Shown here: positions 1 to 7,342 of the stretch, piece after piece
Position numbering within the stretch: the stretch's first letter is position 1
Layout of the letters: the number at the start of each line of letters is the position of its first letter
NCBI RefSeq assembly: GCF_030439915.1
Contig: NZ_JAQFJG010000009.1
Coordinates: 1 to 64,000 of the forward strand
Direction of reading: 5' to 3'
From: Streptococcus sp. SPS1
GTDB taxonomy: Bacteria > Bacillota > Bacilli > Lactobacillales > Streptococcaceae
DNA length: 64,000 nucleotides
Made by a program: the position numbers and the translations under genes
The notes under the pieces: generated by a model
The model's database searches: none
Told to the model about the DNA's origin: nothing
What the model saw: only the letters and a program-made list of their open reading frames with translations

Positions 1-84
1 GCGATGAAATCAAGCATGATTAAAACCAGCGGAACTTACCCTGACACGGATTTCCACTGGTTTTTACGATTTTTATCAGACTAA
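1..84 (+). CDS. 3' end of an unidentified reading frame (partial)
   Basis: An open frame enters from the left edge and runs 27 codons to a TAA at 82-84, ending in the residues FHWFLRFLSD. I do not recognise it. Its stop lies inside a 12-bp inverted repeat, as expected for a gene end, but such a short piece may also be chance or a transposon end. It adjoins a relaxase remnant, so it probably belongs to the same accessory region. Confidence 0.25.
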   Translation, partial: AMKSSMIKTSGTYPDTDFHWFLRFLSD

Positions 85-114
85 CTTCCACTTGGATTAG
101 CGGTGGAAGTTAGT
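80..114 (+). terminator. 12-bp perfect inverted repeat
   Basis: Arms ACTAACTTCCAC (80-91) and GTGGAAGTTAGT (103-114) enclose an 11-nt loop. The flanking DNA has only a weak T tract (TTTGGGAATTT), so it may be a poor terminator or the relic of a mobile-element end. From 115 to 238 I see no gene. Confidence 0.4.
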
Positions 115-238
115 TTGGGAATTTACCCAATATTTATTCATATTTCTTCACTCAAAAATTCGTTTAGTATCATACTATTATTTTGATTTTATTCGAATTT
201 TATACCTCTAACTCTTTCTTCTTTACCTGTGTTAATCC

Positions 239-581
239 TCACTTTTCTTGCAGTAATTTATCTATACAGCTTCTGACACTTTCAGCCTGTTCCACTTCTT
301 TTCGTATATCTTTGATTTGAGAATATAGACTATCTTTTTCTTTCCTCATAGTGCCAATTTCTGCCTTCCATTTGGATATATTCAGGGTCTTGCTCTCGCC
401 TAAATGTTCTTGGAGATATTTCTTTGCACTTTCAAATAAAATTAACGGTGTCATTGTCCATATAAGCATCATAGAGCTTGTCCAAAGCACTTTCATCGTT
501 GATACCTTTTTCCACGCTTATAATTGCCTTAACGAAGTCCTTGTGGTTATTATTAACCATATCTTCTATTTGATTTCTCAT
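239..581 (-). pseudogene. Conjugative-element remnant, relaxase C-terminus-like, out of frame
   Basis: Two overlapping minus-strand frames are joined out of register. The 5' part begins with ATG at 579-581 (MRNQIEDMVNNNHKDFVKA...) and stops at 432-434. The 3' part continues in another frame from LFESAKKYLQEHLG to CIDKLLQEK. The lysine/glutamate-rich, coiled-coil tail resembles the C-terminus of relaxases of integrative conjugative elements. The 5' part resembles small proteins found beside them. It is either one gene broken by a frameshift or a deletion fusing two neighbours. No nuclease domain is present, so it cannot mobilise DNA. The assignment is from memory of the family. Confidence 0.5.
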
Positions 582-606
582 TTTTTAAATTTATATAATT
601 TGCAAT

Positions 607-658
607 AAAAAGCGACAGATCCCCGAAATACAATATGTAAATCAGTCTGTCGCTTTTT
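607..658 (-). terminator. Bidirectional rho-independent terminator
   Basis: A perfect 13-bp stem (AAAAAGCGACAGA at 607-619, TCTGTCGCTTTTT at 646-658) with a 26-nt loop. A T tract lies on either strand. It lies downstream of the TPR gene and the small hydrophobic frame, whose stop codon is within the loop. Confidence 0.75.
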
Positions 659-719
659 CTATTTCTTCAAACACAGCGCCTGCTAGGATAATCAAAACTG
701 CTATAGCTCCCCAAGACAT
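642..719 (-). CDS. Candidate 25-residue hydrophobic peptide
   Basis: An ATG at 717-719 opens a 25-codon frame starting MSWGAIAVLIILAGAVFEEI and ending in IEKATD. Residues 4-17 form one hydrophobic stretch able to span a membrane, followed by a short acidic/basic tail. Its 3' end runs into the terminator hairpin at 607-658, an arrangement common for small regulated peptides. No clear Shine-Dalgarno precedes the ATG. It could be a small membrane peptide or toxin-like ORF, or a chance frame. I do not recognise a family. Confidence 0.35.
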   Translation of the reverse strand: MSWGAIAVLIILAGAVFEEIEKATD

Positions 720-789
720 ATGCAACTTTTTTATAACTTATTCATTTATCATAATTGTTGCAGCACCAACTTCAAATTTTTACAACATT

Positions 790-1902
790 TCATTTAAATT
801 TATGTCTCACACAGTCTACCATGAAGCAAGAAAACTCTGGATACAGCTTAAGCCTCACTTTTGGTTTGAAAGTTAAAGATTTTACACGAGAAATCATTGC
901 TTCATATTCTCTTTTATCTTTTTCCAATTCCTCAATATATTTCTTCTTATCTTCCTCGCTCACATAGTCATCATCAACTATAGCTTCTTTAATAGCATCC
1001 ACTAAATAGAGTCTATTTTTTTCTTCACGGACAAAAAATTTTGCTTTTTCATCCTTTAACCATAATGCATAATAATAGTGTTCAAAGTCAACTGTATAGT
1101 ATTGACAAATAACATCATTGCTATAGTAATCTAAAAATTCATCGAATTCTTCAAGTACATAATAGGCATCAAAAATTTGCTCCGCAGAAATATCATCTGT
1201 TTTCAAATTGTGATTTTCATCTTCTCCTGACTTTACTTTTTCTAACCAAGATATTGCTTTATCTTTATTACCAAGATATACTTCGCAGTATGCAATGCTA
1301 AGCAATAGACTCATTCTATCAGGATATTTTTTTAATAATTCTAAAAATATTTCTTTAGCTTTCTCATATTCTTTGAGTTCATATAAAGATACTGCATGAT
1401 TGAAGGAATATTCATAACTATCATCAATATTTTTAGCTTTTTCAAAATATTTTTGACTCAATATAAGCCATTCTTTATCTTCATTAGATTGGTACATACT
1501 AAAGTAATAAAGCCCCAATCCTGTATATGTTTCAACAAAAGGAGAATCTAAATTCTTTGCTTTTAGTAAATATTCTAATGCTTCTACAGTATAATCATGG
1601 TTAAATGCAATATTGGTGTAAACTCTTGCTTTTTGAGCATTATCTAAATAAATTTCAAATTTATTTAAAAAAGAATTTAAATATCTTATATACTCACCGC
1701 GTCTAAGCTCTAACTTTAAAGAAGCAAGCGTACATACTATATCAAGATCAGAAGGATATTCTTTTTGTTTGGATAACAAGTAGCTTTCCATTTTTTTAAG
1801 GTATTCTGTTGATCTTTCATAGTCTTTTAAAAATGTCTCTTTATATCTATCCTCATATTCTTTTTTCTGCTTGTCCCAATATGCCTTTATTTCATTTATC
1901 AA
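790..1902 (-). CDS. Tetratricopeptide-repeat protein, unknown function
   Basis: 370 residues, starting at TTG (1900-1902) preceded by GAGGAG about 9 nt upstream. The N-terminal 50 residues are a charged helix. The middle, about residues 50-230, holds helical repeats with TPR character, such as AKARVYTNIAFNHDYTVEAL, YEYSFNHAVSLYELKEYEKA and SLLLSIAYCEVYLGNKDKA. The C-terminus is charged and rich in aromatic residues. There is no signal peptide or membrane segment, so it is probably a cytoplasmic scaffold or chaperone-like protein. The AT-rich composition and mobile-element neighbours suggest acquisition. It is followed by two small genes of the kind found in toxin-immunity loci, but no toxin is visible. 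Confidence 0.65.
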   Translation of the reverse strand: MINEIKAYWDKQKKEYEDRYKETFLKDYERSTEYLKKMESYLLSKQKEYPSDLDIVCTLASLKLELRRGEYIRYLNSFLNKFEIYLDNAQKARVYTNIAFNHDYTVEALEYLLKAKNLDSPFVETYTGLGLYYFSMYQSNEDKEWLILSQKYFEKAKNIDDSYEYSFNHAVSLYELKEYEKAKEIFLELLKKYPDRMSLLLSIAYCEVYLGNKDKAISWLEKVKSGEDENHNLKTDDISAEQIFDAYYVLEEFDEFLDYYSNDVICQYYTVDFEHYYYALWLKDEKAKFFVREEKNRLYLVDAIKEAIVDDDYVSEEDKKKYIEELEKDKREYEAMISRVKSLTFKPKVRLKLYPEFSCFMVDCVRHKFK

Positions 1903-2031
1903 AATCTGTACTCCTCATTAGTTAAAATTTAACAAACACTATTTCTACTTTTTATCCTTTCCTACAGCTTCGAATTTACGTATCCACATATATTTATATT
2001 TTCTACTATTTCAATACTATCCAATTATTAC

Positions 2032-2382
2032 TTATTCATTTTTCTTATAGTAACTGGGATAAAGAGGGTGTTCAAATAAACCATCATCAATCATTTTCTC
2101 AATCTTCGCTGGCAAATCAACTTTATATACTTTTTTATAAATAGCTGTGCTTAAACATTCAAATCCGCCTCCCGAAGAAGTATCACCTAAAAAATTTTGA
2201 ATTGCTTCTATATCGGGATAATGATCAGGATTATGTAGATAACGCATATATTCCTCTAAAACTCGTCTAATGTATAGAAAGTCTTTCAGGTTCATTGTTA
2301 TTTTTTCCTTATCAGAAATAGCATCTAATCCATATTCAACGATATCTTTTATATTTGTGTATTTTATCATCTTTAAATTCAA
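2032..2382 (-). CDS. Hypothetical small acidic protein
   Basis: 116 residues with a TTG start at 2380-2382. An AGAGG lies very close to it, so the ATG at residue 5 (2370) is an alternative start. The protein is soluble and acidic, with a helical N-terminus, a GDTSSGGGFEC loop near the middle and a C-terminal HPLYPSYYKK. I recognise no family. Its size, solubility and position in a run of AT-rich orphan genes resemble immunity proteins of polymorphic toxin systems. That is inference from context only. Confidence 0.5.
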   Translation of the reverse strand: MNLKMIKYTNIKDIVEYGLDAISDKEKITMNLKDFLYIRRVLEEYMRYLHNPDHYPDIEAIQNFLGDTSSGGGFECLSTAIYKKVYKVDLPAKIEKMIDDGLFEHPLYPSYYKKNE

Positions 2383-2433
2383 TACCTCTTTTTCCCAAAA
2401 TAATTATCATATAAAATTATTGTTTTAAATCGT

Positions 2434-2750
2434 TTACTTTTTTACGTTATACACCATATCTCCGATATTCCAAACATACATAATTGCCGACACTGGTCGT
2501 TTCCCATCTTCCCGCAGCCATCCTGTATATGTAGTTGTGTTCCCATAATAGCCTTCAATAATGATTTCAAATTCTGAGTCTGTATATTCATCCATAAATT
2601 GTTGTAAACCAATAGACTTTCCATTGAAACGTCCTTCACCCAAGGTTTTGTTAAATATCAATACATCGCACATGTCAATATCACATTTTTTAAAACATAT
2701 TTCACCAGGATATGATTTTCTTTCACCTTCCACAAATTCATATATTTTAT
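2434..2750 (-). pseudogene. Hypothetical protein, 5' end removed by IS1381
   Basis: The frame is open from the IS1381 boundary (2750) to a stop at 2434 and reads KIYEFVEGERKSYPGE... then ...VWNIGDMVYNVKK. The only in-frame candidate start is a GTG at 2731-2733 without a good Shine-Dalgarno, so the original N-terminus is probably lost. About 99-105 residues remain, rich in aromatics and acidic residues, with motifs GEGRFNGKSIGLQQFMDEY and TTYTGWLREDGKRP. I do not recognise the family. An immunity-type role is only suggested by its neighbours. Confidence 0.5.
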
Positions 2751-3607
2751 TAGACTTCCTACAAAACTAAAGTCCTAGTTCACGGTTGATAATAGCAACA
2801 ACTAAATTCATTCGTAATTCGAAGCGTTTACGATAATTTCGATAGGTTGTTGAAAACATTTTAAACGTTTTTACTTTGGCAAAAATATTCTCAACCTTGA
2901 TTCTTTCTTTAGATAGCACATGATTATAGGATTTATCTTCAAGAGTTAGTTGCTTAAGTTTGCTTGATTTCCTCGGAGTTTGCGCTTGTGAATACATCTT
3001 CATGAGCCCTTGATAACCGCCACTGTCAGCCAAGATTTTACCAGCTTGTCCGATATTTCTACGACTCATTTTGAACAACTTCATATCGTGGCAATAGTTC
3101 ACCGCAATATCCAAAGAAACAATTCTCCCTTGGCTTGTGACAATCGCCTGAACCTTCATAGCATGGCATTTCTTTTTACCAGAATAATTCTCTAATTGTT
3201 TTTTTTAGGACGATTGATTTTTACCTCTGTTGCATCCACAATCACCATATCCTCAGCACTAAGGTGAGTTTTTGAAATCGTAAAACCACTTTAAAGAAGA
3301 GTCACTTCAATCCATTGACTCCGACAGATTAAGTTGCTTTCGTGAATGCAAAAATCAGCCGCAATTTGTTCATAAGTGCGGTATTCTCGCGTGTATTGAA
3401 GAGCGGCCATAAGAAAGTCTTCTAGGCTTAATTTAGGTTTTCGTCCACCTTTTTCGTGTTTAAGTTGATAAGCTGTTTTTAACACAGCTAACATCTCTTC
3501 AAAAGTAGTACGCTGAACACCAACAAGGCGCTTAAACCGAACATCAGTTAATTGTTTACTTGCTTCATAATTCTATTGTATCATATTTTTGTTTCGCAGG
3601 AAGTCTA
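2751..3607 (-). mobile_element. IS1381-type insertion sequence (IS5 family), degenerate
   Basis: An 857-bp element bounded by imperfect terminal inverted repeats: TAGACTTCCTACAAAAC at 2751-2767 and GTTTCGCAGGAAGTCTA at 3591-3607. Length and transposase sequence match IS1381 as I remember it from pneumococcus. No target duplication is evident: the left flank is a hypothetical gene and the right flank an IS630 transposase end. The two sides were therefore probably brought together by deletion or recombination between copies. Confidence 0.85.
2767..3575 (-). pseudogene. IS1381 transposase, inactivated
   Basis: IS5-family DDE transposase read on the minus strand in pieces. The usual start appears altered just before YEASKQLTD near 3575. 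The N-terminal part (LAVLKTAYQLKHEKGG, HTH region ending SQWIEVTLL) stops early at 3291. Sequence continues through VSLDIAVNYCHDMKLFKMS and ADSGGYQGLMKMYSQ to the stop at 2767. An A-rich run near 3200 is the usual frameshift point of this IS. The premature stop plus the damaged start mean this copy is unlikely to transpose by itself. Confidence 0.8.
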
Positions 3608-3611
3608 GTGG

Positions 3612-3917
3612 ATGAACGCCTTTTTAGAAGAGCTTTCACAAGTTTATCCAGATGATTATCTTTTACTTGTCATAGACAATGCTATATGGCATAAATCAAG
3701 TACCTTAAAGATTCCGAGTAATATTGGCTTTGCATTTATTCCTCCACACACACCAGAGATGAACCCCATTGAACAAGTGTGGAAAGAGATTCGTAAACGT
3801 GGATCTAAGAATAAAGCCTTTCGAACTTTGGAAGATGCCATACAAGGAATGGAGAAGGAAATGATAAAGTCCATCGTTAATCGGCGATGGACTAGAATGC
3901 TTTTTGAAAACAGATGA
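3612..3917 (+). pseudogene. IS630-family transposase, C-terminal remnant
   Basis: 101 codons carry the second and third catalytic regions of a DDE transposase: VIDNAIWHKS (second Asp) and PPHTPEMNPIEQVWKEIRKR (catalytic Glu). The N-terminal HTH and the first Asp are missing because the frame is cut by the IS1381 end at 3607. It closely resembles the second ORF of pneumococcal IS630-Spn1. It is not a working gene. Confidence 0.8.
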
Positions 3918-4041
3918 ATATAAGTTAGAACAAGGAAAACATTACAATGTAGCCATCATTCACCTTGCAAAAAAACTTATCAGAATGCTGTTTTATCTTC
4001 TCAAAAACGAGCTACCCTTTGACGAACAAAAAGTGATGTAA
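3916..4041 (+). pseudogene. IS110-family transposase, extreme C-terminus
   Basis: Immediately after the IS630 stop, a second frame reads EYKLEQGKHYNVAIIHLAKK then LIRMLFYLLKNELPFDEQKV and stops at 4039-4041. The pattern HYNVAIIHLAKKLIR is typical of the last 50 residues of IS110-family transposases. Only about 41 codons remain, so this is debris. Together with IS1381 and IS630 it marks a nested insertion site. Confidence 0.6.
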
Positions 4042-4064
4042 CTTCTGAATTTGACACAGGATTA

Positions 4065-4092
4065 CCTTTGAAAAAATGAATTTTTTCAAAGG
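4065..4092 (+). terminator. Strong hairpin near the IS110 remnant
   Basis: CCTTTGAAAAAA (4065-4076) pairs perfectly with TTTTTTCAAAGG (4081-4092) around a TGAA loop, with ATTTTTG after it. It works as a terminator on paper in either direction and may also be part of a mobile-element end. Between 4093 and 4262 I see no gene, only AT-rich DNA downstream of folD. Confidence 0.6.
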
Positions 4093-4262
4093 ATTTTTGA
4101 CGTGCTCTAAAATCAGCAAATTTGAGACAAGAAGTATTTTAGATAAAACTATTGACTTTTCTTATAGTTTGTCTTTTGTAATCTTATATCTAAAATTTAA
4201 TATTCATTTCTGCCATTTCAGATATAGCTATAGAAAATACACTCTCTTCAGCGAATTTTCTC

Positions 4263-5120
4263 TTATTTTCTATCTAATGTCCGAAGTGCCGCCTGATAGG
4301 TTTGCTCCATCAGCATAGTAATGGTCATAGGACCGACACCTCCAGGAACTGGCGTAATATAGCTAGCAAGTGGGGCAACTGCCTCATAATCCACATCCCC
4401 ACAGAGCTTACCATTTTCATCACGATTCATCCCAACGTCAATGACTACCGCACCTGGTTTGACAAAGTCAGCAGTCACAAACTTGGCACGACCGATTGCG
4501 ACCACCAGAATATCTGCTTTAGCAGCCACCTTAGCAAGATTATGGGTGCGTGAGTGGGTCAAGGTCACTGTTGCATTCTTGGCCAAAAGAAGCTGAGCCA
4601 TGGGTTTTCCAACGATATTGGAACGACCGATGACGACCGCATTTTTACCTTCCAAATCAATCCCATATTCATGAAACATTTCCATAATTCCTGCAGGTGT
4701 CGAAGGAATCATGACTGGATGACCTGACCAAAGGCGTCCCATATTTAGAGGATGAAAACCATCCACATCCTTTTCTGGGTCAATAGCCAATAGAATCGCC
4801 TCTTCATCAATGTGTTTTGGTAATGGCAACTGAACCAAAATCCCATGCCAAGCTGGATCCTGATTATATTTAGCAATCAGATCTAATAATTCCTCTTGAG
4901 TAATGGTCCCTGGAACTCGCACTACTTCGCTACGGAAACCAGCCGCAAGAGCTGACCTCTCCTTGTTGCGAACGTAGACTTGGCTGGCTGGATTGTCCCC
5001 GACCAAAATCACTACCAAACCAGGTACTAGACCTGTTTCTTCCTTTAATTTTGCAGTCTTTTCAGCCAACTGTCCTTGCAATTTGGCCGCTAAAGCTTTC
5101 CCATCAATAATCTGTGTCAT
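4263..5120 (-). CDS. folD: Methylenetetrahydrofolate dehydrogenase / methenyltetrahydrofolate cyclohydrolase
   Basis: Bifunctional cytoplasmic enzyme. It oxidises 5,10-methylene-THF with NADP and hydrolyses the methenyl form to 10-formyl-THF, feeding purine synthesis and initiator-tRNA formylation. The start is set at the ATG 5118-5120 ([15 protein letters not shown]), giving 285 residues, the usual FolD length. A longer frame adds 26 unconserved residues. Signatures visible are [10 protein letters not shown] (catalytic Lys region), [27 protein letters not shown] (nucleotide-binding loop) and [11 protein letters not shown] near the C-terminus. It is a single gene ending next to the mobile-element debris. 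Confidence 0.97.
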   Translation of the reverse strand: MTQIIDGKALAAKLQGQLAEKTAKLKEETGLVPGLVVILVGDNPASQVYVRNKERSALAAGFRSEVVRVPGTITQEELLDLIAKYNQDPAWHGILVQLPLPKHIDEEAILLAIDPEKDVDGFHPLNMGRLWSGHPVMIPSTPAGIMEMFHEYGIDLEGKNAVVIGRSNIVGKPMAQLLLAKNATVTLTHSRTHNLAKVAAKADILVVAIGRAKFVTADFVKPGAVVIDVGMNRDENGKLCGDVDYEAVAPLASYITPVPGGVGPMTITMLMEQTYQAALRTLDRK

Positions 5121-5221
5121 ATCACTTCTCTTTTCTTTCAAATATCTTCCATTATACCAAAAACTGCCAGCACCCTCTAACACTTCTTTCCTAGGCAATC
5201 CTATAGTTTCAAACTATAAGA

Positions 5222-5242
5222 AAAAGCTCTGGTTGAGCTTTT
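5222..5242 (-). terminator. Terminator after the amino-acid ABC transporter
   Basis: AAAAGCTC (5222-5229) and GAGCTTTT (5235-5242) form an 8-bp stem with a 5-nt loop. On the minus strand it ends in a T-rich tract. It separates the ABC transporter pair from folD. Confidence 0.7.
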
Positions 5243-5273
5243 CACTAATCTTGTCTTGAAATTTTAAAATAGA

Positions 5274-6008
5274 TTATAAAACCTTACTCAAGAAATCTTT
5301 AGTCCGTTGTTCTTGGGTTTGTTCAAAAATCTGTTCAGGTGTTCCATCTTCAACAACCACACCGTCTGCCATAAAGATGACACGGTCTGCCACCTCACGG
5401 GCAAATCCCATCTCATGTGTTACGATAACCATGGTCATGCCTGACTTGGCAAGGTCTTGCATAACAGCCAACACCTCACCTACCATTTCAGGGTCCAGGG
5501 CTGAAGTCGGCTCGTCAAAAAGCAAAACATCTGGTTCCATAGCCAAACCACGTGCTATGGCAATCCGCTGTTGCTGCCCACCTGACAAACTCTGTGGATA
5601 AGCGTCTGCCTTATCTGGTAAACCAACTTTTTCCAAAAGCTCTTGGGCTCTCTTCTCAGCCACTGCCTTGCTCTCACCTTTTGTCTTGATAGGTGACAAG
5701 GTGATATTTTCCATCACAGTCATATTAGGAAAGAGGTTAAATTGTTGGAAAACCATCCCCATCTTCTCACGCATGGCAAAGAGGTCATTCTTCTTGTCCG
5801 TGATATCGACTCCCTCAAAGATAACCTTCCCTTTGGTTGCTTCTTCCAATAAATTCATAGAGCGAAGCAAGGTAGATTTCCCACTCCCTGAAGGACCGAT
5901 GATAACGACAACCTCTCCACGTTTAATCTCGAGGTTGATTCCCTTTAATACTTCATTCTTTCCAAAGGATTTATGTAAATTTTCAATTTTTATCAAGGTA
6001 TCTGTCAT
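5274..6008 (-). CDS. Polar amino-acid ABC transporter, ATP-binding protein
   Basis: 244-residue ATPase of the GlnQ/HisP family, which powers uptake of polar amino acids at the inner face of the membrane. Walker A is GPSGSGKST, the signature is LSGGQQQR, Walker B with catalytic Glu is [12 protein letters not shown], and the switch His is in VIVTHEMG. It follows the permease with a TAATG junction (shared base 6008), so the two are co-transcribed and translationally coupled. No substrate-binding protein is encoded here, so it must come from elsewhere. Glutamine/glutamate is a likely substrate class, not proven by sequence. Confidence 0.93.
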   Translation of the reverse strand: MTDTLIKIENLHKSFGKNEVLKGINLEIKRGEVVVIIGPSGSGKSTLLRSMNLLEEATKGKVIFEGVDITDKKNDLFAMREKMGMVFQQFNLFPNMTVMENITLSPIKTKGESKAVAEKRAQELLEKVGLPDKADAYPQSLSGGQQQRIAIARGLAMEPDVLLFDEPTSALDPEMVGEVLAVMQDLAKSGMTMVIVTHEMGFAREVADRVIFMADGVVVEDGTPEQIFEQTQEQRTKDFLSKVL

Positions 6009-6691
6009 TATTTCTTATCTCCTTGTCCCATACGTTTTTCAAAAGCTTTCAAGGCTACGGTCAAAATAGAAGTCATAATCAAGTAGTAAAAGGCTGCAAA
6101 TAAAAGTGGTGTCAAAGGTAGATAGGTTGTTGTAGAAACTGTTGTAGCCCCGTTCCACAACTCCATGACACCAATAGCTGATAAGAGGGAGCTATCCTTG
6201 ATAATGGTGATAAATTCGTTCCCCAATGCTGGCAAGATATTTTTGATAGCTTGTGGCAAAATCACATAACGCATGGCATTTTTAGGACGAATCCCTAGCG
6301 AATAAGCCGCCTCTAGCTGACCTTTTGGAACTGCATTGATTCCGGCACGAACAGTCTCAGAAACATAAGCACCACTGTTCATAGAGATAATCAAAATCCC
6401 TGGAATCAAGCGAGAAAGATCGACACCCAAAATCCCAACCTGAATAGTCGGAGCATTGATATGCATAAGAGCAAAGGCAATCATAATCTGAACCATCATC
6501 GGTGTCCCACGGAAAATCCAAACGTACAAGTTGGCCAGCCAGACAAGCGGTTTAAACTTTGAACGTTGCCCAAAAGCCAAGACAACACCCAAAATAGTTC
6601 CCAAAAAGACAACACAGATAGAAATGAGAACCGTCACCACAGCCCCATAGTTAAAATAAGGTAAATACTTAGGTAAAAAAGAAAAATTCAT
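6008..6691 (-). CDS. Polar amino-acid ABC transporter, permease
   Basis: Integral membrane subunit of the HisMQ/GlnP type. The start is taken at ATG 6689-6691 ([16 protein letters not shown]) with AGAAAG upstream, giving about 227 residues. The in-frame extension to 6754 runs through the promoter. At least five hydrophobic segments are present, and the ATPase-docking EAA loop reads [20 protein letters not shown]. It is the first gene of a two-gene operon with the ATPase. Unlike some streptococcal homologues it has no fused substrate-binding domain. Confidence 0.92.
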   Translation of the reverse strand: MNFSFLPKYLPYFNYGAVVTVLISICVVFLGTILGVVLAFGQRSKFKPLVWLANLYVWIFRGTPMMVQIMIAFALMHINAPTIQVGILGVDLSRLIPGILIISMNSGAYVSETVRAGINAVPKGQLEAAYSLGIRPKNAMRYVILPQAIKNILPALGNEFITIIKDSSLLSAIGVMELWNGATTVSTTTYLPLTPLLFAAFYYLIMTSILTVALKAFEKRMGQGDKK

Positions 6692-6726
6692 AGTCACACT
6701 GCTTTCTAAAATAGAATACTGTATGA

Positions 6727-6755
6727 TTATAACATGTGTTGAATTAAAATTCAAA
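6727..6755 (-). promoter_or_regulatory. Promoter of the amino-acid transporter operon
   Basis: On the minus strand: -35 TTGAAT (6750-6755), 17-bp spacer, extended -10 TGTTATAAT (hexamer 6727-6732). It lies about 36 bp before the chosen permease start and supports that shorter start. Confidence 0.7.
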
Positions 6756-6882
6756 CATTTTATCCAATTTATTAAAAAAAAACTTTAAGCTGGTAGAATT
6801 AGCGAGAAATCTTAGTTTTTTCTAGTCAAGTTGGCCTCCTTTGTGGTAAAATAGTAACGATAAGAAATGAAGGAGAATCAAA

Positions 6883-7113
6883 ATGGAATCACATTTGGTT
6901 AGAATCATCAACCGCCTTGAAGCAATGGCAAAAGACGGCGGAAATTTAAAACGTAATTTTGAACGCGAAGGAGTTGTTGTTGCAGAAGTTGCATACAGCC
7001 ACGATGAAGAAAACGGCTCAATCTTTACCCTTCGTGACGTAGAAGCTCGCGAAACGTATACGTTTGATAGCATTGACTTAATTGCAATGGAGATTTACGA
7101 ACTCCTTTACTAA
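6883..7113 (+). CDS. DUF1797 family protein (YkuJ-like)
   Basis: 76 residues, MESHLVRIINRLEAMAKDGG..., with GAAGGAG before the ATG. It is a small soluble acidic protein of the DUF1797 family, which is widespread in Bacillota and whose function is unknown to me. It stands alone between the divergent amino-acid transporter and clpE and ends in its own terminator. A TGGTAAAAT extended -10-like sequence lies just upstream. Confidence 0.8.
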   Translation: MESHLVRIINRLEAMAKDGGNLKRNFEREGVVVAEVAYSHDEENGSIFTLRDVEARETYTFDSIDLIAMEIYELLY

Positions 7114-7150
7114 TGTAAAACAAGCAGGATTACCCCCTGCATGTCTAACC

Positions 7151-7184
7151 AAAATCCTTTTTGTCTCACAAATAGGATTTTTTT
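7151..7184 (+). terminator. Terminator after the DUF1797 gene
   Basis: AAAATCCT (7151-7158) pairs with AGGATTTT (7174-7181), 15-nt loop, then a T tract. Confidence 0.7.
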
Positions 7185-7244
7185 ATAGTCCAAATTCACA
7201 AAAATTTTCATTGTAACAACTTCTCAAAGCTGCAATCTTTTTAC

Positions 7245-7272
7245 TTGCTTTACACCCCAATCCTGTTATAAT
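7245..7272 (+). promoter_or_regulatory. clpE promoter
   Basis: -35 TTGCTT (7245-7250), 16-bp spacer, -10 TATAAT (7267-7272). The CtsR operator begins 13 bp after the -10, where a bound repressor would block initiation or early elongation. Confidence 0.75.
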
Positions 7273-7285
7273 GAAAGTATAGAAA

Positions 7286-7302
7286 TTTGACTATTTTTGA
7301 CC
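7286..7302 (-). promoter_or_regulatory. CtsR operator
   Basis: On the minus strand this reads GGTCAAAAATAGTCAAA, the tandem heptad RGTCAAA-NAN-RGTCAAA bound by the stress repressor CtsR, with no mismatch to that consensus. It lies over the expected clpE transcription start and implies heat and protein-stress induction of clpE. Confidence 0.9.
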
Positions 7303-7342
7303 TTTAAACAGGTCAGGCTAAAGAAAGAAATGAGGTAGATGT

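Noticed and set aside
1-4262. An active integrative element or prophage at the left end
   Set aside because: No integrase, replication or conjugation genes are present; all mobile sequences seen are truncated.
5121-5198. 26-residue N-terminal extension of FolD
   Set aside because: Not part of the FolD fold, and the internal ATG gives the standard 285-residue protein.
6691-6754. N-terminal extension of the amino-acid permease
   Set aside because: The extension runs through a good promoter (-35 TTGAAT, extended -10), so it is not transcribed.
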